Source: a virus
Length of the DNA: 64,000 nt
Virus record (IMG/VR): IMGVR_UViG_3300046003_006038
Span: 64,001 to 128,000 of that record
Strand: one strand, 5' to 3'
Within the stretch, counting starts at the first letter, position 1. Each line of letters begins with the position of its first letter. Made by a program: the position numbers and the translations under genes. The notes under the pieces were generated by a model. That model searched no databases and was not told the DNA's origin. It saw nothing but the letters and a program-made list of their open reading frames with translations. Positions 14,957 to 22,238 of this stretch are shown one piece after another.

Positions 14957-15178
14957 TTAAATTGTAAGTTTCCACCTTTTAGAAAATTCTTCATCAGTAT
15001 TTAATTTATTAATAAATTCTTCTTCTGTGTATACAGAATAGTTTTCGTCATTAAAAAACCCATCAAATGATTCTTCTAATTTTAACCATTTTTTACTGAA
15101 ATTCCCTTCATCGAAGTTTTCACAATAGTTCTTATAAGATTCACTTATAAGGTCTGCTTTTTTGTCTGTCTGTTTCAT
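14957..15178 (-). CDS. Unknown 73-aa acidic protein
   Basis: Starts MKQTDKKADLISESYKNYCE; contains YTEEEFINKLNTDEEFSKRW. That tail resembles the thyA segment around FINKIKTDDEFAKKW, an interesting but unproven similarity. Function unknown. Confidence 0.6.
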   Translation of the reverse strand: MKQTDKKADLISESYKNYCENFDEGNFSKKWLKLEESFDGFFNDENYSVYTEEEFINKLNTDEEFSKRWKLTI

Positions 15179-15181
15179 ATC

Positions 15182-15283
15182 TTATTTGTTTTTAATTAAT
15201 TTATAAATTGCTCTTAATAATCCGCCAACGCAGATTACTAAACATACTTCAAAAAAATATATAAAAAAATTTAGTGCTTCCAT
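15182..15283 (-). CDS. Membrane micro-protein, 33 aa
   Basis: Starts MEALNFFIYFFEVCLVICVG; one membrane helix and a short basic end LIKNK. Same leader as neighbours. Confidence 0.5.
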   Translation of the reverse strand: MEALNFFIYFFEVCLVICVGGLLRAIYKLIKNK

Positions 15284-15286
15284 ATC

Positions 15287-15616
15287 TTATTTCTTTTTAA
15301 ATTTAATACCTTTTTCTGCTAATCTTGGATAAACATAATTTTCAATTGCTGATTCCATTTCTTCTTGGTTTTTATCTTTATTGTTTACAAACCAATCAAC
15401 CATTGCTCTCATAGTTTCTTCGTAAGTTGTTTTAATTAAAACTTCAACTTCTTCATTACTATACATATTCTTGTCTTGTTCTTGTTGCCATTTAGCACCA
15501 TTATTAAATCCTAAATTATAAGCAGGTCTTTGTTTAGTATAGTTTGTTAAAATTTCACCATACCTTTCAAATTCAATTCTCTTAGCAGCTTCTTCAATTG
15601 TTTCTTTATCTGTCAT
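15287..15616 (-). CDS. Unknown 109-aa protein with the KWQQEQDK module
   Basis: Starts MTDKETIEEAAKRIEFERYG. It carries NNGAKWQQEQDKNMYSNEEV, a module also found at the ends of the LPT-family proteins, and ends KFKKK. Function unknown. Confidence 0.65.
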   Translation of the reverse strand: MTDKETIEEAAKRIEFERYGEILTNYTKQRPAYNLGFNNGAKWQQEQDKNMYSNEEVEVLIKTTYEETMRAMVDWFVNNKDKNQEEMESAIENYVYPRLAEKGIKFKKK

Positions 15617-15839
15617 AATTTATGTTTTTAAAATGTTGTTCTATCATTTCTCTTGAATTATATCCTAAAGTAATTCCTACACCATCATCATTTGTTAAAA
15701 TGTAATTTAGTATCTCATTTGCAGTATTGTCTTGTTCTTGTTGTCATTCAACACCTAATTCAAAGATTGTTTTATTAAACAAAAATGGATATTCCTTTCT
15801 TGTTCTGTCAATAGCTTCTTCAATTGTTTCTTGTTTCAT
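15606..15839 (-). pseudogene. KWQQEQDK-module gene with TGA at the Trp position
   Basis: The frame starts MKQETIEEAIDRTRKEYPFL and meets TGA at 15746-15744, exactly where paralogs have the Trp of KWQQEQD; QQEQD continues after it, and the frame stays open to 15606. A TGG-to-TGA change explains it. Elsewhere Trp is TGG and TGA ends genes, so recoding is unlikely. Confidence 0.65.
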
Positions 15840-16515
15840 AATTTTTTATTGCTTTATCAATACATTCTCTTACAGAATTACATTTAATAACTTTAAATTT
15901 TTCAGGATTACACTCTATTTGAAATTCAATTGCATCATTAAGTCCATTTCTTAATCCTGCAAAAAATACTTCACAATAATTATCTCCTTTTGTCATAATT
16001 TTTTGAATCCAATCTAACCTTTCTTTATCTGATACTTCAATTGTTTCTTCTTTAGGTTCTTCAGGTCCACAATCACAGTATGAAGTGTGTCCACAGTAAC
16101 ATTTTGTTTGTTCTTCTTTTGGAATGATGATTTCGTAATCAAGAAAGTTATAACCATAATTACTTCCATCAGCAAATCCTTTTTGAACCTCAACAAACTC
16201 ACAACTTGGATTCTTAATAAACCATTCTAAAAACTCATCATCAATACCTGTTACATCATCATTGATTAAGTCTTGGTCTGTTGTTAAAATAACCTTTAAA
16301 GCACCTTCTAAATCCTTAGATAGTAAATAAGAAACTTGAACTAATCTACCATCTTGAGTGATGATATAATCATTCTCATCTATATCTTCATCAGAAGTGA
16401 TGTAGATGTTTACACTACAAGGACTTGAATCATATCCTTTTTCTAATCTTAAATTACCAAAAGTATCATGAAGTCTTTTTTCTTTATCTGTTGGTAATAC
16501 GTGTATGTTTTTCAT
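15820..16515 (-). CDS. Unknown 231-aa protein, MKN(I/L)xxLPT family copy 3
   Basis: Starts MKNIHVLPTDKEKRLHDTFG. It shares ENDYIITQDGRLVQVSYLLS with copy 2 and TTDQDLIN, IDDEFLEWFIKNPSCE with both. A Cys/His-rich insert (CYCGHTSYCDCGPEE) is unique to this copy and might bind zinc. The promoter at 16539-16569 lies just upstream. Function unknown. Confidence 0.75.
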   Translation of the reverse strand: MKNIHVLPTDKEKRLHDTFGNLRLEKGYDSSPCSVNIYITSDEDIDENDYIITQDGRLVQVSYLLSKDLEGALKVILTTDQDLINDDVTGIDDEFLEWFIKNPSCEFVEVQKGFADGSNYGYNFLDYEIIIPKEEQTKCYCGHTSYCDCGPEEPKEETIEVSDKERLDWIQKIMTKGDNYCEVFFAGLRNGLNDAIEFQIECNPEKFKVIKCNSVRECIDKAIKNYETRNN

Positions 16516-16588
16516 AACCTTTGTTTTAAATTTATACTTAAATATACGAAATTAAATCCGAGTTTCCAAATTTTTCATTATAATTCTA
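16490..16588 (-). repeat. 99-bp direct repeat, copy 2 (native position)
   Basis: Pairs with 11349-11447. Here the segment joins the true 3' end of the SGNH gene to the promoter and start of the LPT-family gene, so this copy looks ancestral. Confidence 0.9.
16539..16569 (-). promoter_or_regulatory. Bacteroidota-type promoter TTG-N20-TATATTTA
   Basis: TTG at 16569-16567 and TATATTTA at 16546-16539, 20 bases apart. The TTG box lies inside the last codons of the SGNH gene. Confidence 0.8.
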
Positions 16589-17037
16589 TAAATTTTTTTA
16601 TCCCTATGTGGATCTCCTTTCCCAATTGCTGGGTATATTATTGTACCTGAGAATCGTTTGTAGTAGTTATTTAGAGTGTTTTGGTTCATTCTCTTTACTT
16701 TACCCCAACCCCATGAACCTTGTATGATAAAAAGACGAGCGTTTGGGAAAGTTCTTTTAATAGTATTTAATAAAATATTTATACCTGTGTCTTTGTAATT
16801 ATCATTTACTCCAATACATACACTTACACTTTTAACTGCAGGAGATACATGGTAATTACGTATTTTACTATTCAATTCAATAACGCCTATGCCTGATTGG
16901 CATAAGCGTTTTATCTGTTTGATTTCAGTTGAATGTTTGGCTAATAGGTATGTTTGTGAATCACCTATTAGGATATGTTCTTGACTGAAAGTAAAGACTG
17001 AGAATAGTATGAATATGTATTTGGTTAGTCCCACCAT
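16552..17037 (-). CDS. SGNH/GDSL-type hydrolase with signal peptide
   Basis: A hydrophobic start (YIFILFSVFTFSQEH) looks like a signal peptide. HILIGDSQTYLLA holds the GDS block I serine (GDSQ), VCIGVNDNY the block III Gly-x-Asn-Asp, and GKGDPHRDKK the block V Asp-x-x-His, so the catalytic triad is complete. At 161 aa it is a minimal SGNH domain. Likely an exported esterase acting on acetylated surface glycans or peptidoglycan of the host. Its stop is inside the promoter region of the next gene. Confidence 0.75.
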   Translation of the reverse strand: MVGLTKYIFILFSVFTFSQEHILIGDSQTYLLAKHSTEIKQIKRLCQSGIGVIELNSKIRNYHVSPAVKSVSVCIGVNDNYKDTGINILLNTIKRTFPNARLFIIQGSWGWGKVKRMNQNTLNNYYKRFSGTIIYPAIGKGDPHRDKKIYRIIMKNLETRI

Positions 17038-17642
17038 TTTTCAATTTCTGACTCCATTATTTTAAATAATAGCTTTCTTGCTCGGTCGTGGTTGATATGG
17101 GCAATATTCATGGCTATAATTCTTTTCATTTCACTCTCATCTCTTCCATCTAATGTAAATGGACCTTCTCCTTTTAAAACTCGTTTATAGACTAAAGGAT
17201 ATTTTTTAAAGAACTCATCATACTTTTCCCATACTTCTTCTGAATTGTATAATGAATTTCCTGTTCCATCATTACATGGTGTGAGCCATACTCTGTCTTT
17301 ACCATAGTCCATGTACTCCATGGCATATGTTTCATCTTGTACTTTTTCAATTAAAGAAACACATAATCTCATTCTACGAGCATCTTGTTGGGCTCGAGTA
17401 TGCCAGTTCCTATCACCAATATAATTGGCTTGTGATTTGAGTTTATGTTTTAAAACTTCAAAGATATAGTGAGAATCCCAATTTCTATCTTTCCAGATGA
17501 TTGGTAACCAATACCATAGATTCTTTACTCCATTTTTAAAGTACTTGTGATAGTATTTACCATCATGGTTCCACCACAGCCATATTCTTCTAAAGAAGTT
17601 TGGTCTTGGTCTGTTTTTTATTTCTTCGAAAAAGTCTTCCAT
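17025..17642 (-). CDS. Unknown 205-aa phage protein
   Basis: Starts MEDFFEEIKNRPRPNFFRRI. Two features are recurrent in phage proteins of unknown role: FEVLKHKLKSQANYIGDRNW and ARRMRLCVSLIEKVQDETYA. Rich in Trp and Tyr, no membrane helix. It overlaps the SGNH gene start by 13 bases. Confidence 0.75.
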   Translation of the reverse strand: MEDFFEEIKNRPRPNFFRRIWLWWNHDGKYYHKYFKNGVKNLWYWLPIIWKDRNWDSHYIFEVLKHKLKSQANYIGDRNWHTRAQQDARRMRLCVSLIEKVQDETYAMEYMDYGKDRVWLTPCNDGTGNSLYNSEEVWEKYDEFFKKYPLVYKRVLKGEGPFTLDGRDESEMKRIIAMNIAHINHDRARKLLFKIMESEIEKWWD

Positions 17643-17643
17643 A

Positions 17644-17736
17644 TTAATTACTTCCTTTATTTATTAAATAATACCATAACCATATTATTCGGGGTCTTAT
17701 GAATTCATAAGCTGCCCATATTAAAATCCATTTCAT
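17644..17736 (-). CDS. Membrane micro-protein, 30 aa
   Basis: MKWILIWAAYEFIRPRIIWL starts with ATG overlapping the upstream stop as ATGA, good evidence for translational coupling. One amphipathic or membrane helix. Function unknown. Confidence 0.6.
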   Translation of the reverse strand: MKWILIWAAYEFIRPRIIWLWYYLINKGSN

Positions 17737-18089
17737 AGTTTAAATAATTCGTATGTAGAATTTTCTGTATTAAATTTTACATAGTCCTCTCTTTGTTCTA
17801 CAATTGATATTACTGGGGTTGTTTGCCAAGTAAAGTACATATTAAATGGAGACATGATTAAACTTCTATCAATAGCTATTTCTTGAAAATCTGCTTTATA
17901 TTTTCCTTCCTCATCAAACTCTAACCATTTTATAGCTAAAGATGTTTTTGTTAAACCATCTCTATCTCTTACTAGTTTGTAGTTAGGTTCTAATTCTTTC
18001 CCAAATATAGACTTAAATGCTTCATCTAGATCAAACTTACCTTCCTCATTTTGAGTTAGTAATATTTTTGGTTGTGCTCCTGATATCAT
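17733..18089 (-). CDS. Unknown 118-aa protein
   Basis: Starts MISGAQPKILLTQNEEGKFD. Soluble; contains AIKWLEFDEEGKYKADFQEI. Coupled to the 30-aa membrane gene after it. Function unknown. Confidence 0.65.
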   Translation of the reverse strand: MISGAQPKILLTQNEEGKFDLDEAFKSIFGKELEPNYKLVRDRDGLTKTSLAIKWLEFDEEGKYKADFQEIAIDRSLIMSPFNMYFTWQTTPVISIVEQREDYVKFNTENSTYELFKL

Positions 18090-18092
18090 GAT

Positions 18093-18398
18093 TTATGCTG
18101 TTATCCAATTTGTATTTCCTACTTCTATTAAGCTTTCTGATCCATCGTATTCGTCTATTTGAAATTGTTCTCCTTCATTAAGCCATTGTATTTCTAGATT
18201 TTTTACACCTCCTGTGTATGCTTCAGGCCACATTAATTTTACAAATTCAATAGCTTCTTGTATTTGTTGTTTTTCAATTAAATCAACTAATGTTGGGTGG
18301 AAGATTGCTTCTAATGGAGCACCCCATGTGTAAAATCCTGCTCCGTATCCTGGTGATATTAGTACTGCTACTTTTCCGTTTCTTATTACTTTTTCCAT
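18093..18398 (-). CDS. Conserved phage protein of unknown function, 101 aa
   Basis: Motifs VAVLISPGYGAGFYTWG, FHPTLVDLIE and FQIDEYDGSESL recur in small proteins of many unrelated phages and are the basis of this call. Soluble alpha/beta. No role known to me. Confidence 0.75.
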   Translation of the reverse strand: MEKVIRNGKVAVLISPGYGAGFYTWGAPLEAIFHPTLVDLIEKQQIQEAIEFVKLMWPEAYTGGVKNLEIQWLNEGEQFQIDEYDGSESLIEVGNTNWITA

Positions 18399-18403
18399 TA
18401 TTT

Positions 18404-18625
18404 TTAAAGTGTATTTTCTATTAATCCTAATTTATTTAAAAATTGTTCACATTCTTCTTTAGTGTCAGCTGAGAAGATGTTAGTTTCTATTGCTCCTTTT
18501 TCTCTAAATCCAATTGCAGCTTCTATGTAATATCCTGTAATTTCTGCTTTTTCTCTTCTAGTTAAGGGTTTCTTATACCTTGTCCTTATATGAGCATAGA
18601 TAATTTTATCTTTGTTTATCCACAT
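18404..18625 (-). CDS. Unknown 73-aa protein
   Basis: Starts MWINKDKIIYAHIRTRYKKP; basic N-terminus, then EECEQFLNKLGLIENTL. Overlaps the upstream gene by 20 bases. Function unknown. Confidence 0.6.
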   Translation of the reverse strand: MWINKDKIIYAHIRTRYKKPLTRREKAEITGYYIEAAIGFREKGAIETNIFSADTKEECEQFLNKLGLIENTL

Positions 18626-19001
18626 TTTCTTTTACAATTTCTATTAATTTTTTAAGACATTCAAGTTCAGCTTCAAATACTCCCATATTACAACCACCTA
18701 AAAATAAAGAATAATAATCCTCATTGTAACTAATTGTCCATTTGTTGGTAAAATGTTTATCTTTATTTGCTAATGCTAATAACCATCTAAACGCTTGTTG
18801 GTAAAGTAGTGCAGTACATAAACCTGCCTTTTTAGCCATTTGATTGTTTTTAAATCCAATCATAGACCAACCACTTTTATTATGTGAAGTTGATAAAGTT
18901 GTTTTAACTCCATCAAACACCCAGTATACAAAACAAGGTTCATCAAATCCTAATTCTTTTAAAGCAAGTGCTTGTTCGTAAGGTACAAATTCTTTATTCA
19001 T
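18606..19001 (-). CDS. Unknown 131-aa protein, YEQAxALKELGFDEPC family copy 1
   Basis: Starts MNKEFVPYEQALALKELGFD. Start (EPCFVYW), middle (QAFRWLL) and end (AELECLKKLIEIVKENVDKQ) match the next gene, so the two arose by tandem duplication. The family recurs in Bacteroidota phages without a known role. Confidence 0.75.
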   Translation of the reverse strand: MNKEFVPYEQALALKELGFDEPCFVYWVFDGVKTTLSTSHNKSGWSMIGFKNNQMAKKAGLCTALLYQQAFRWLLALANKDKHFTNKWTISYNEDYYSLFLGGCNMGVFEAELECLKKLIEIVKENVDKQR

Positions 19002-19446
19002 TGTTATTTTGTTTTACAATTTCTATTAATTTTTTAAGACATTCAAGTTCTGCTTCTTCGTAAGTTTGATATTCGGAAACTTTACCTAAACCTACACCTC
19101 TCCTTACCTTAGATACTGAATATAAACCATTCAAATTTGGATATATCCAACTATCAATTTGATATTTCTTTCTAAACCATCTAAATGCTTGTGAGAATGT
19201 TGGTATTGATGTTATTCTTGAAACAGAATCACCTAAACTTTCTAATCCTTTTTTAACTCTTTCTTCATTATTGTCAAAAATACTACCAACATCAACTTTT
19301 ATAGAATTATAATCTCTTGATTGAGTAGGATTATCAAATAAAATTTTATATTCTTGATGATGATAAAAATAAGCAAAACAAGGTTCATCAAATCCTAATT
19401 CTTTTAAAGCAAATGCTTGTTCGTATGGTATAAATTCTTTTTCCAT
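18994..19446 (-). CDS. Unknown 150-aa protein, YEQAxALKELGFDEPC family copy 2
   Basis: Starts MEKEFIPYEQAFALKELGFD, with QAFRWFRKKYQIDSW and AELECLKKLIEIVKQN as in copy 1. The middle differs strongly between the copies. They overlap by 8 bases. Function unknown. Confidence 0.75.
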   Translation of the reverse strand: MEKEFIPYEQAFALKELGFDEPCFAYFYHHQEYKILFDNPTQSRDYNSIKVDVGSIFDNNEERVKKGLESLGDSVSRITSIPTFSQAFRWFRKKYQIDSWIYPNLNGLYSVSKVRRGVGLGKVSEYQTYEEAELECLKKLIEIVKQNNNE

Positions 19447-19447
19447 G

Positions 19448-20011
19448 TTAATTGAATTTACTTTTTAAATCTTGTTTTTTAATAATCTGTTTCAATCTCT
19501 GAACATATGTTTTATCCTCAGCATAATTCTGTTTCAAATATTCAAAGTACTCTCCTTCAGTTTTAATATCTGAAAGATAGGTTGAATAGTATAGAGCGTA
19601 GTCGCAGACACAATCTTGCCATGAATCATAGTAGGCATGCTCTCTATTTGTACCTTTTGCTAAATTAGCTCTTAATTTAGCTTCTCTCATGCCGAACATG
19701 TTATTGTTCTCTAAAAAGATAGTTGATTTGAAATGACCTGATTCTAATTTAGCTTGTGCTAAGATAATGTGAGGGTATCTGAAATTTAATTGATCAATTT
19801 TTTCAATTAATTTCTGTTCTGAGAATTCATTGTATTCTCTAATCACAATTAGTTTATCTTCTGTTGTTAGATTTTGGATTGGATCAATAGGTTTTGATGT
19901 GAATCCTAACATTAGAATTAATCCTATAGTAGCTCCTATTCCTACTAATGTTTTACTCGTGACATTTACTTTTTCAGGTAATAATGTTTCTTTGTTGAAT
20001 TTGTAATACAT
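19448..20011 (-). CDS. Membrane-anchored glucosaminidase (GH73-like) endolysin candidate
   Basis: A hydrophobic segment at residues 21-37 (TLVGIGATIGLILMLGF) serves as signal anchor. After it come HIILAQAKLESGHFKSTIF (catalytic Glu at E90), NNNMFGMR and YDSWQDCVCDYALYYSTYL, the order of Flagellar J/LytG-type N-acetylglucosaminidases. The protein would cut peptidoglycan glycan strands from the periplasmic side, so it is a good endolysin candidate in this window. No holin is identified with certainty. Transcribed from the promoter at 20036-20066. Confidence 0.82.
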   Translation of the reverse strand: MYYKFNKETLLPEKVNVTSKTLVGIGATIGLILMLGFTSKPIDPIQNLTTEDKLIVIREYNEFSEQKLIEKIDQLNFRYPHIILAQAKLESGHFKSTIFLENNNMFGMREAKLRANLAKGTNREHAYYDSWQDCVCDYALYYSTYLSDIKTEGEYFEYLKQNYAEDKTYVQRLKQIIKKQDLKSKFN

Positions 20012-20035
20012 AACCTTTGGTTTTAAATTTATACT

Positions 20036-20066
20036 TAAATATATGAAAAAAAGCCTGCGTAAGCAA
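20036..20066 (-). promoter_or_regulatory. Promoter TTG-N20-TATATTTA fused to a terminator
   Basis: TTG at 20066-20064, TATATTTA at 20043-20036; drives the glucosaminidase gene. Confidence 0.8.
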
Positions 20067-20074
20067 GCTTTTTG
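20044..20074 (-). terminator. Hairpin terminator overlapping the promoter
   Basis: On the minus strand AAAAAGCTTGC, TTAC, GCAGGCTTTTTTT. The A-run of the stem touches the stop of the 28-aa gene. Confidence 0.7.
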
Positions 20075-20078
20075 TTAA

Positions 20079-20165
20079 TTATTTTCTATTTTTCCAGTAA
20101 TCTAAAAATCTATCTTTAAAAATAATTATAAAGGCTATGACTATTGTTATTAATACTGCTATCAT
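20079..20165 (-). CDS. Membrane micro-protein, 28 aa
   Basis: MIAVLITIVIAFIIIFKDRF is almost entirely one membrane helix with a basic tail. It ends at the terminator. Confidence 0.5.
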   Translation of the reverse strand: MIAVLITIVIAFIIIFKDRFLDYWKNRK

Positions 20166-20169
20166 AATT

Positions 20170-20427
20170 TTATTTGTTTAAAAATAAATCATCACCATTT
20201 GGTATATCAACTAGTAATGGAATGTTCACTTTAACATTATTCTCCCAAAATAGTTTTTCCAATTGTTCATCGGTAAGATAAACCTTACCTTCTACTTGGT
20301 CTTCGTTAAGATGCCAAGTTACATCATTGGGTCTACCATCATTCCATTGAATTTCTGTTCTAACATATGTAGTTCCATCTACTTCACATAACCAAGGTTG
20401 TCTTGTTTCTAATTTTTTAATTTTCAT
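20170..20427 (-). CDS. Unknown 85-aa protein
   Basis: Starts MKIKKLETRQPWLCEVDGTT; contains IQWNDGRPNDVTWHLNEDQ. Soluble, probably beta-rich. Function unknown. Confidence 0.65.
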   Translation of the reverse strand: MKIKKLETRQPWLCEVDGTTYVRTEIQWNDGRPNDVTWHLNEDQVEGKVYLTDEQLEKLFWENNVKVNIPLLVDIPNGDDLFLNK

Positions 20428-20431
20428 AATA

Positions 20432-20614
20432 CTATTTTTTTAAGAGTTTGTTTATTTTCTTTTGATAAAAATTTGATAAATCCAATAAATGTCTATCAAA
20501 AGCTGCTCTTTCAGAAAATATTAATTTTTTAAGTTTTTCTTTTTTAGTTAGTTTAGTAACCTTAGTCGTTTTCTCTAATTTAGGCCTAAAACATATTGTT
20601 GGTACATACCCCAT
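20432..20614 (-). CDS. Unknown 60-aa very basic protein
   Basis: MGYVPTICFRPKLEKTTKVT followed by a Lys-rich helical part ending KKINKLLKK. Might bind nucleic acid; unproven. Confidence 0.55.
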   Translation of the reverse strand: MGYVPTICFRPKLEKTTKVTKLTKKEKLKKLIFSERAAFDRHLLDLSNFYQKKINKLLKK

Positions 20615-20618
20615 AATA

Positions 20619-20702
20619 TTATTTGTTTTTAAATTTGTTTTTCGTTAGTATAGTAATAACAACACATAGTATCAACCAAAATATTATAAACTTAATACTC
20701 AT
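20619..20702 (-). CDS. Membrane micro-protein, 27 aa, ending FKNK
   Basis: MSIKFIIFWLILCVVITILT is one membrane helix; the tail KNKFKNK reflects the shared gene junction. Confidence 0.5.
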   Translation of the reverse strand: MSIKFIIFWLILCVVITILTKNKFKNK

Positions 20703-20705
20703 ATC

Positions 20706-20900
20706 TTATTTATTTTTAAATGTTTCGTTATAGTAATCAATACCTGAATTGCTCCAAATTTCATTGTTTGGATTAATCCTATAAGCATCTTGAATATGTT
20801 GTTTTTCCATTTCTTTGGCTTGTTCCTCATCTTGTCTTGGAACTGGACTACCATATTTTCTTAGTTCAGCTACTAACCATTCTACTGCTGTTTGTTTCAT
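20706..20900 (-). CDS. MKQTAVEWL-family protein, 64 aa
   Basis: MKQTAVEWLVAELRKYGSPV, then QAKEMEKQHIQDAYRINPN and a FKNK end. The family is frequent in Bacteroidota phages; its role is not known to me. Paralogs at 12720 (broken) and 21570. Confidence 0.7.
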   Translation of the reverse strand: MKQTAVEWLVAELRKYGSPVPRQDEEQAKEMEKQHIQDAYRINPNNEIWSNSGIDYYNETFKNK

Positions 20901-20903
20901 ATC

Positions 20904-21125
20904 TTATTTCTTTTTAAATTTTAAACTAAATTTTTTTGCATCAGGATATTTTTCCTTATACATTTTTCTTACTCTAATTTTAATGAGATTTTGTATTTGT
21001 TTATCATTCATCCATAAGTACTTCTTTTCTGTTCTTGTATCACAAATTATAATTACTTCTTCGTGTAAAAGAAATGGATGACCATTTTTCCACTCATAAA
21101 ACCATTTTTTAAATCTTTCTAACAT
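20904..21125 (-). CDS. Unknown 73-aa basic protein
   Basis: Starts MLERFKKWFYEWKNGHPFLL, ends KFSLKFKKK. Basic, helical C-terminus. Function unknown. Confidence 0.6.
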   Translation of the reverse strand: MLERFKKWFYEWKNGHPFLLHEEVIIICDTRTEKKYLWMNDKQIQNLIKIRVRKMYKEKYPDAKKFSLKFKKK

Positions 21126-21130
21126 AGCTT

Positions 21131-21280
21131 TTATTTGTTTTCAAATTCTTTATTCCAATCGCTCATACTCCATTTAATATATCTATCTCTTGCTTTTTCA
21201 TACTTTCTATTGCTTACTTCTAATCCTATAAAGCATAGAGCCATTATAGAGAATAATATTAAAATTAAAATTTGTTCCAT
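21131..21280 (-). CDS. Membrane-anchored 49-aa protein
   Basis: MEQILILILFSIMALCFIGL is an N-terminal membrane helix, followed by a charged tail (RKYEKARDRYIKWSMSDWNK). Confidence 0.55.
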   Translation of the reverse strand: MEQILILILFSIMALCFIGLEVSNRKYEKARDRYIKWSMSDWNKEFENK

Positions 21281-21283
21281 ATC

Positions 21284-21379
21284 TTATTTGTTTTTAAAAA
21301 TATACTTAATTATTATTTCAAATATCGGTACTATAAAAAATAACATTAATAATGCTATTCCACCTGCTAAACCTTCCAT
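21284..21379 (-). CDS. Membrane micro-protein, 31 aa, ending FKNK
   Basis: MEGLAGGIALLMLFFIVPIF is one membrane helix. Same leader type as neighbours. Confidence 0.5.
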   Translation of the reverse strand: MEGLAGGIALLMLFFIVPIFEIIIKYIFKNK

Positions 21380-21404
21380 ATCTTATTTGTTTTTAAATTA
21401 TAAA

Positions 21405-21566
21405 TCAGTAAAAATCTATATTAGTATCATTACTTTTTAAAGTAATTTTACTTGTTGAGTATTTAAACTTTGTGGTAACAGTTCTTTTTGTAACTTTTAA
21501 AATTATACCTTCTCCTTTAGTTGGAGAATTTATAATCATACCTTCTTTTAAATCTATTATTTTCAT
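21405..21566 (-). CDS. Unknown 53-aa protein
   Basis: Starts MKIIDLKEGMIINSPTKGEG; basic, beta-rich, similar in outline to small SH3-like barrels. Function unknown. Confidence 0.55.
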   Translation of the reverse strand: MKIIDLKEGMIINSPTKGEGIILKVTKRTVTTKFKYSTSKITLKSNDTNIDFY

Positions 21567-21569
21567 AAC

Positions 21570-21848
21570 TTATTTATTTTTAAATTTTGACATAATCTCA
21601 TCAAACTTTTTACCACTTTGAGGGTTTGGATTGCCAATATTATCAATAGTCCAATTAACTATTTCGTTGGCAATCAATTCCACCTCCACGTCGCTAAATC
21701 CTTTTTGTTCCTTTTCCATTTCTTTGGCTTGTTCAATAACTTTATTAAATTCTGTTTCCAAAAATCTAATTATACCATCCATATCGGTTGATGAACTTTT
21801 GATTTGATTTAATTCATCTTGTAACCATTCTACTGCTGTTTGTTTCAT
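21570..21848 (-). CDS. MKQTAVEWL-family protein, 92 aa
   Basis: MKQTAVEWLQDELNQIKSSS start, QAKEMEKEQKGFSDVEVELI middle and FKNK end; the best intact reference for the broken copy at 12720-12959. Function unknown. Confidence 0.7.
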   Translation of the reverse strand: MKQTAVEWLQDELNQIKSSSTDMDGIIRFLETEFNKVIEQAKEMEKEQKGFSDVEVELIANEIVNWTIDNIGNPNPQSGKKFDEIMSKFKNK

Positions 21849-21861
21849 ATCTTATTTGTTT

Positions 21862-22131
21862 TTATAGTTTTTGAAATGTTTTACCTGACTCCATAACAAT
21901 ATAGTACTTATTACTCGTATATAATGGCTGTACTCCTTGTACATATGATATAATAAAACCGTATAATTCGTACTCATCATCTGAGTGTACGTCAATATGT
22001 TCTTCTAAATAAGAATTATACGTTAATTTAAAGTTCTCAGGACTTTTGCTTTTTAATATGACTTTGTATAAGTCCCCTAAATAATAATTCTGCTCGTCAC
22101 CACTTGGGTGCAATACTCTTAATGTGTACAT
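21862..22131 (-). CDS. Unknown 89-aa protein
   Basis: Starts MYTLRVLHPSGDEQNYYLGD; acidic centre HIDVHSDDEYELYGF. Soluble. First gene after the promoter at 22196-22226. Function unknown. Confidence 0.65.
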   Translation of the reverse strand: MYTLRVLHPSGDEQNYYLGDLYKVILKSKSPENFKLTYNSYLEEHIDVHSDDEYELYGFIISYVQGVQPLYTSNKYYIVMESGKTFQKL

Positions 22132-22195
22132 ATGTGTATAAATTTATGTATATTGCCTACTCTATTCAGTTTTCAGCTTCCCTGTTTTTAATAAT

Positions 22196-22226
22196 TAAAT
22201 ATACGAAAAAAAGCCTGCGTAAGCAA
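22196..22226 (-). promoter_or_regulatory. Promoter TTG-N20-TATATTTA fused to a terminator
   Basis: TTG at 22226-22224 and TATATTTA at 22203-22196, directly after the HNH gene at 22239. Confidence 0.8.
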
Positions 22227-22236
22227 GCCTTTTTGT
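22204..22236 (-). terminator. Hairpin terminator overlapping the promoter
   Basis: Minus strand AAAAAGGCTTGC, TTAC, GCAGGCTTTTTTT; stem around GCTTGC/GCAGGC followed by seven T. Confidence 0.7.
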
Positions 22237-22238
22237 AA

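Noticed and set aside
15744-15746. TGA recoded as tryptophan in this phage
   Set aside because: Many genes end in TGA within ATGA overlaps, Trp is TGG throughout, and the only Trp tRNA has anticodon CCA.
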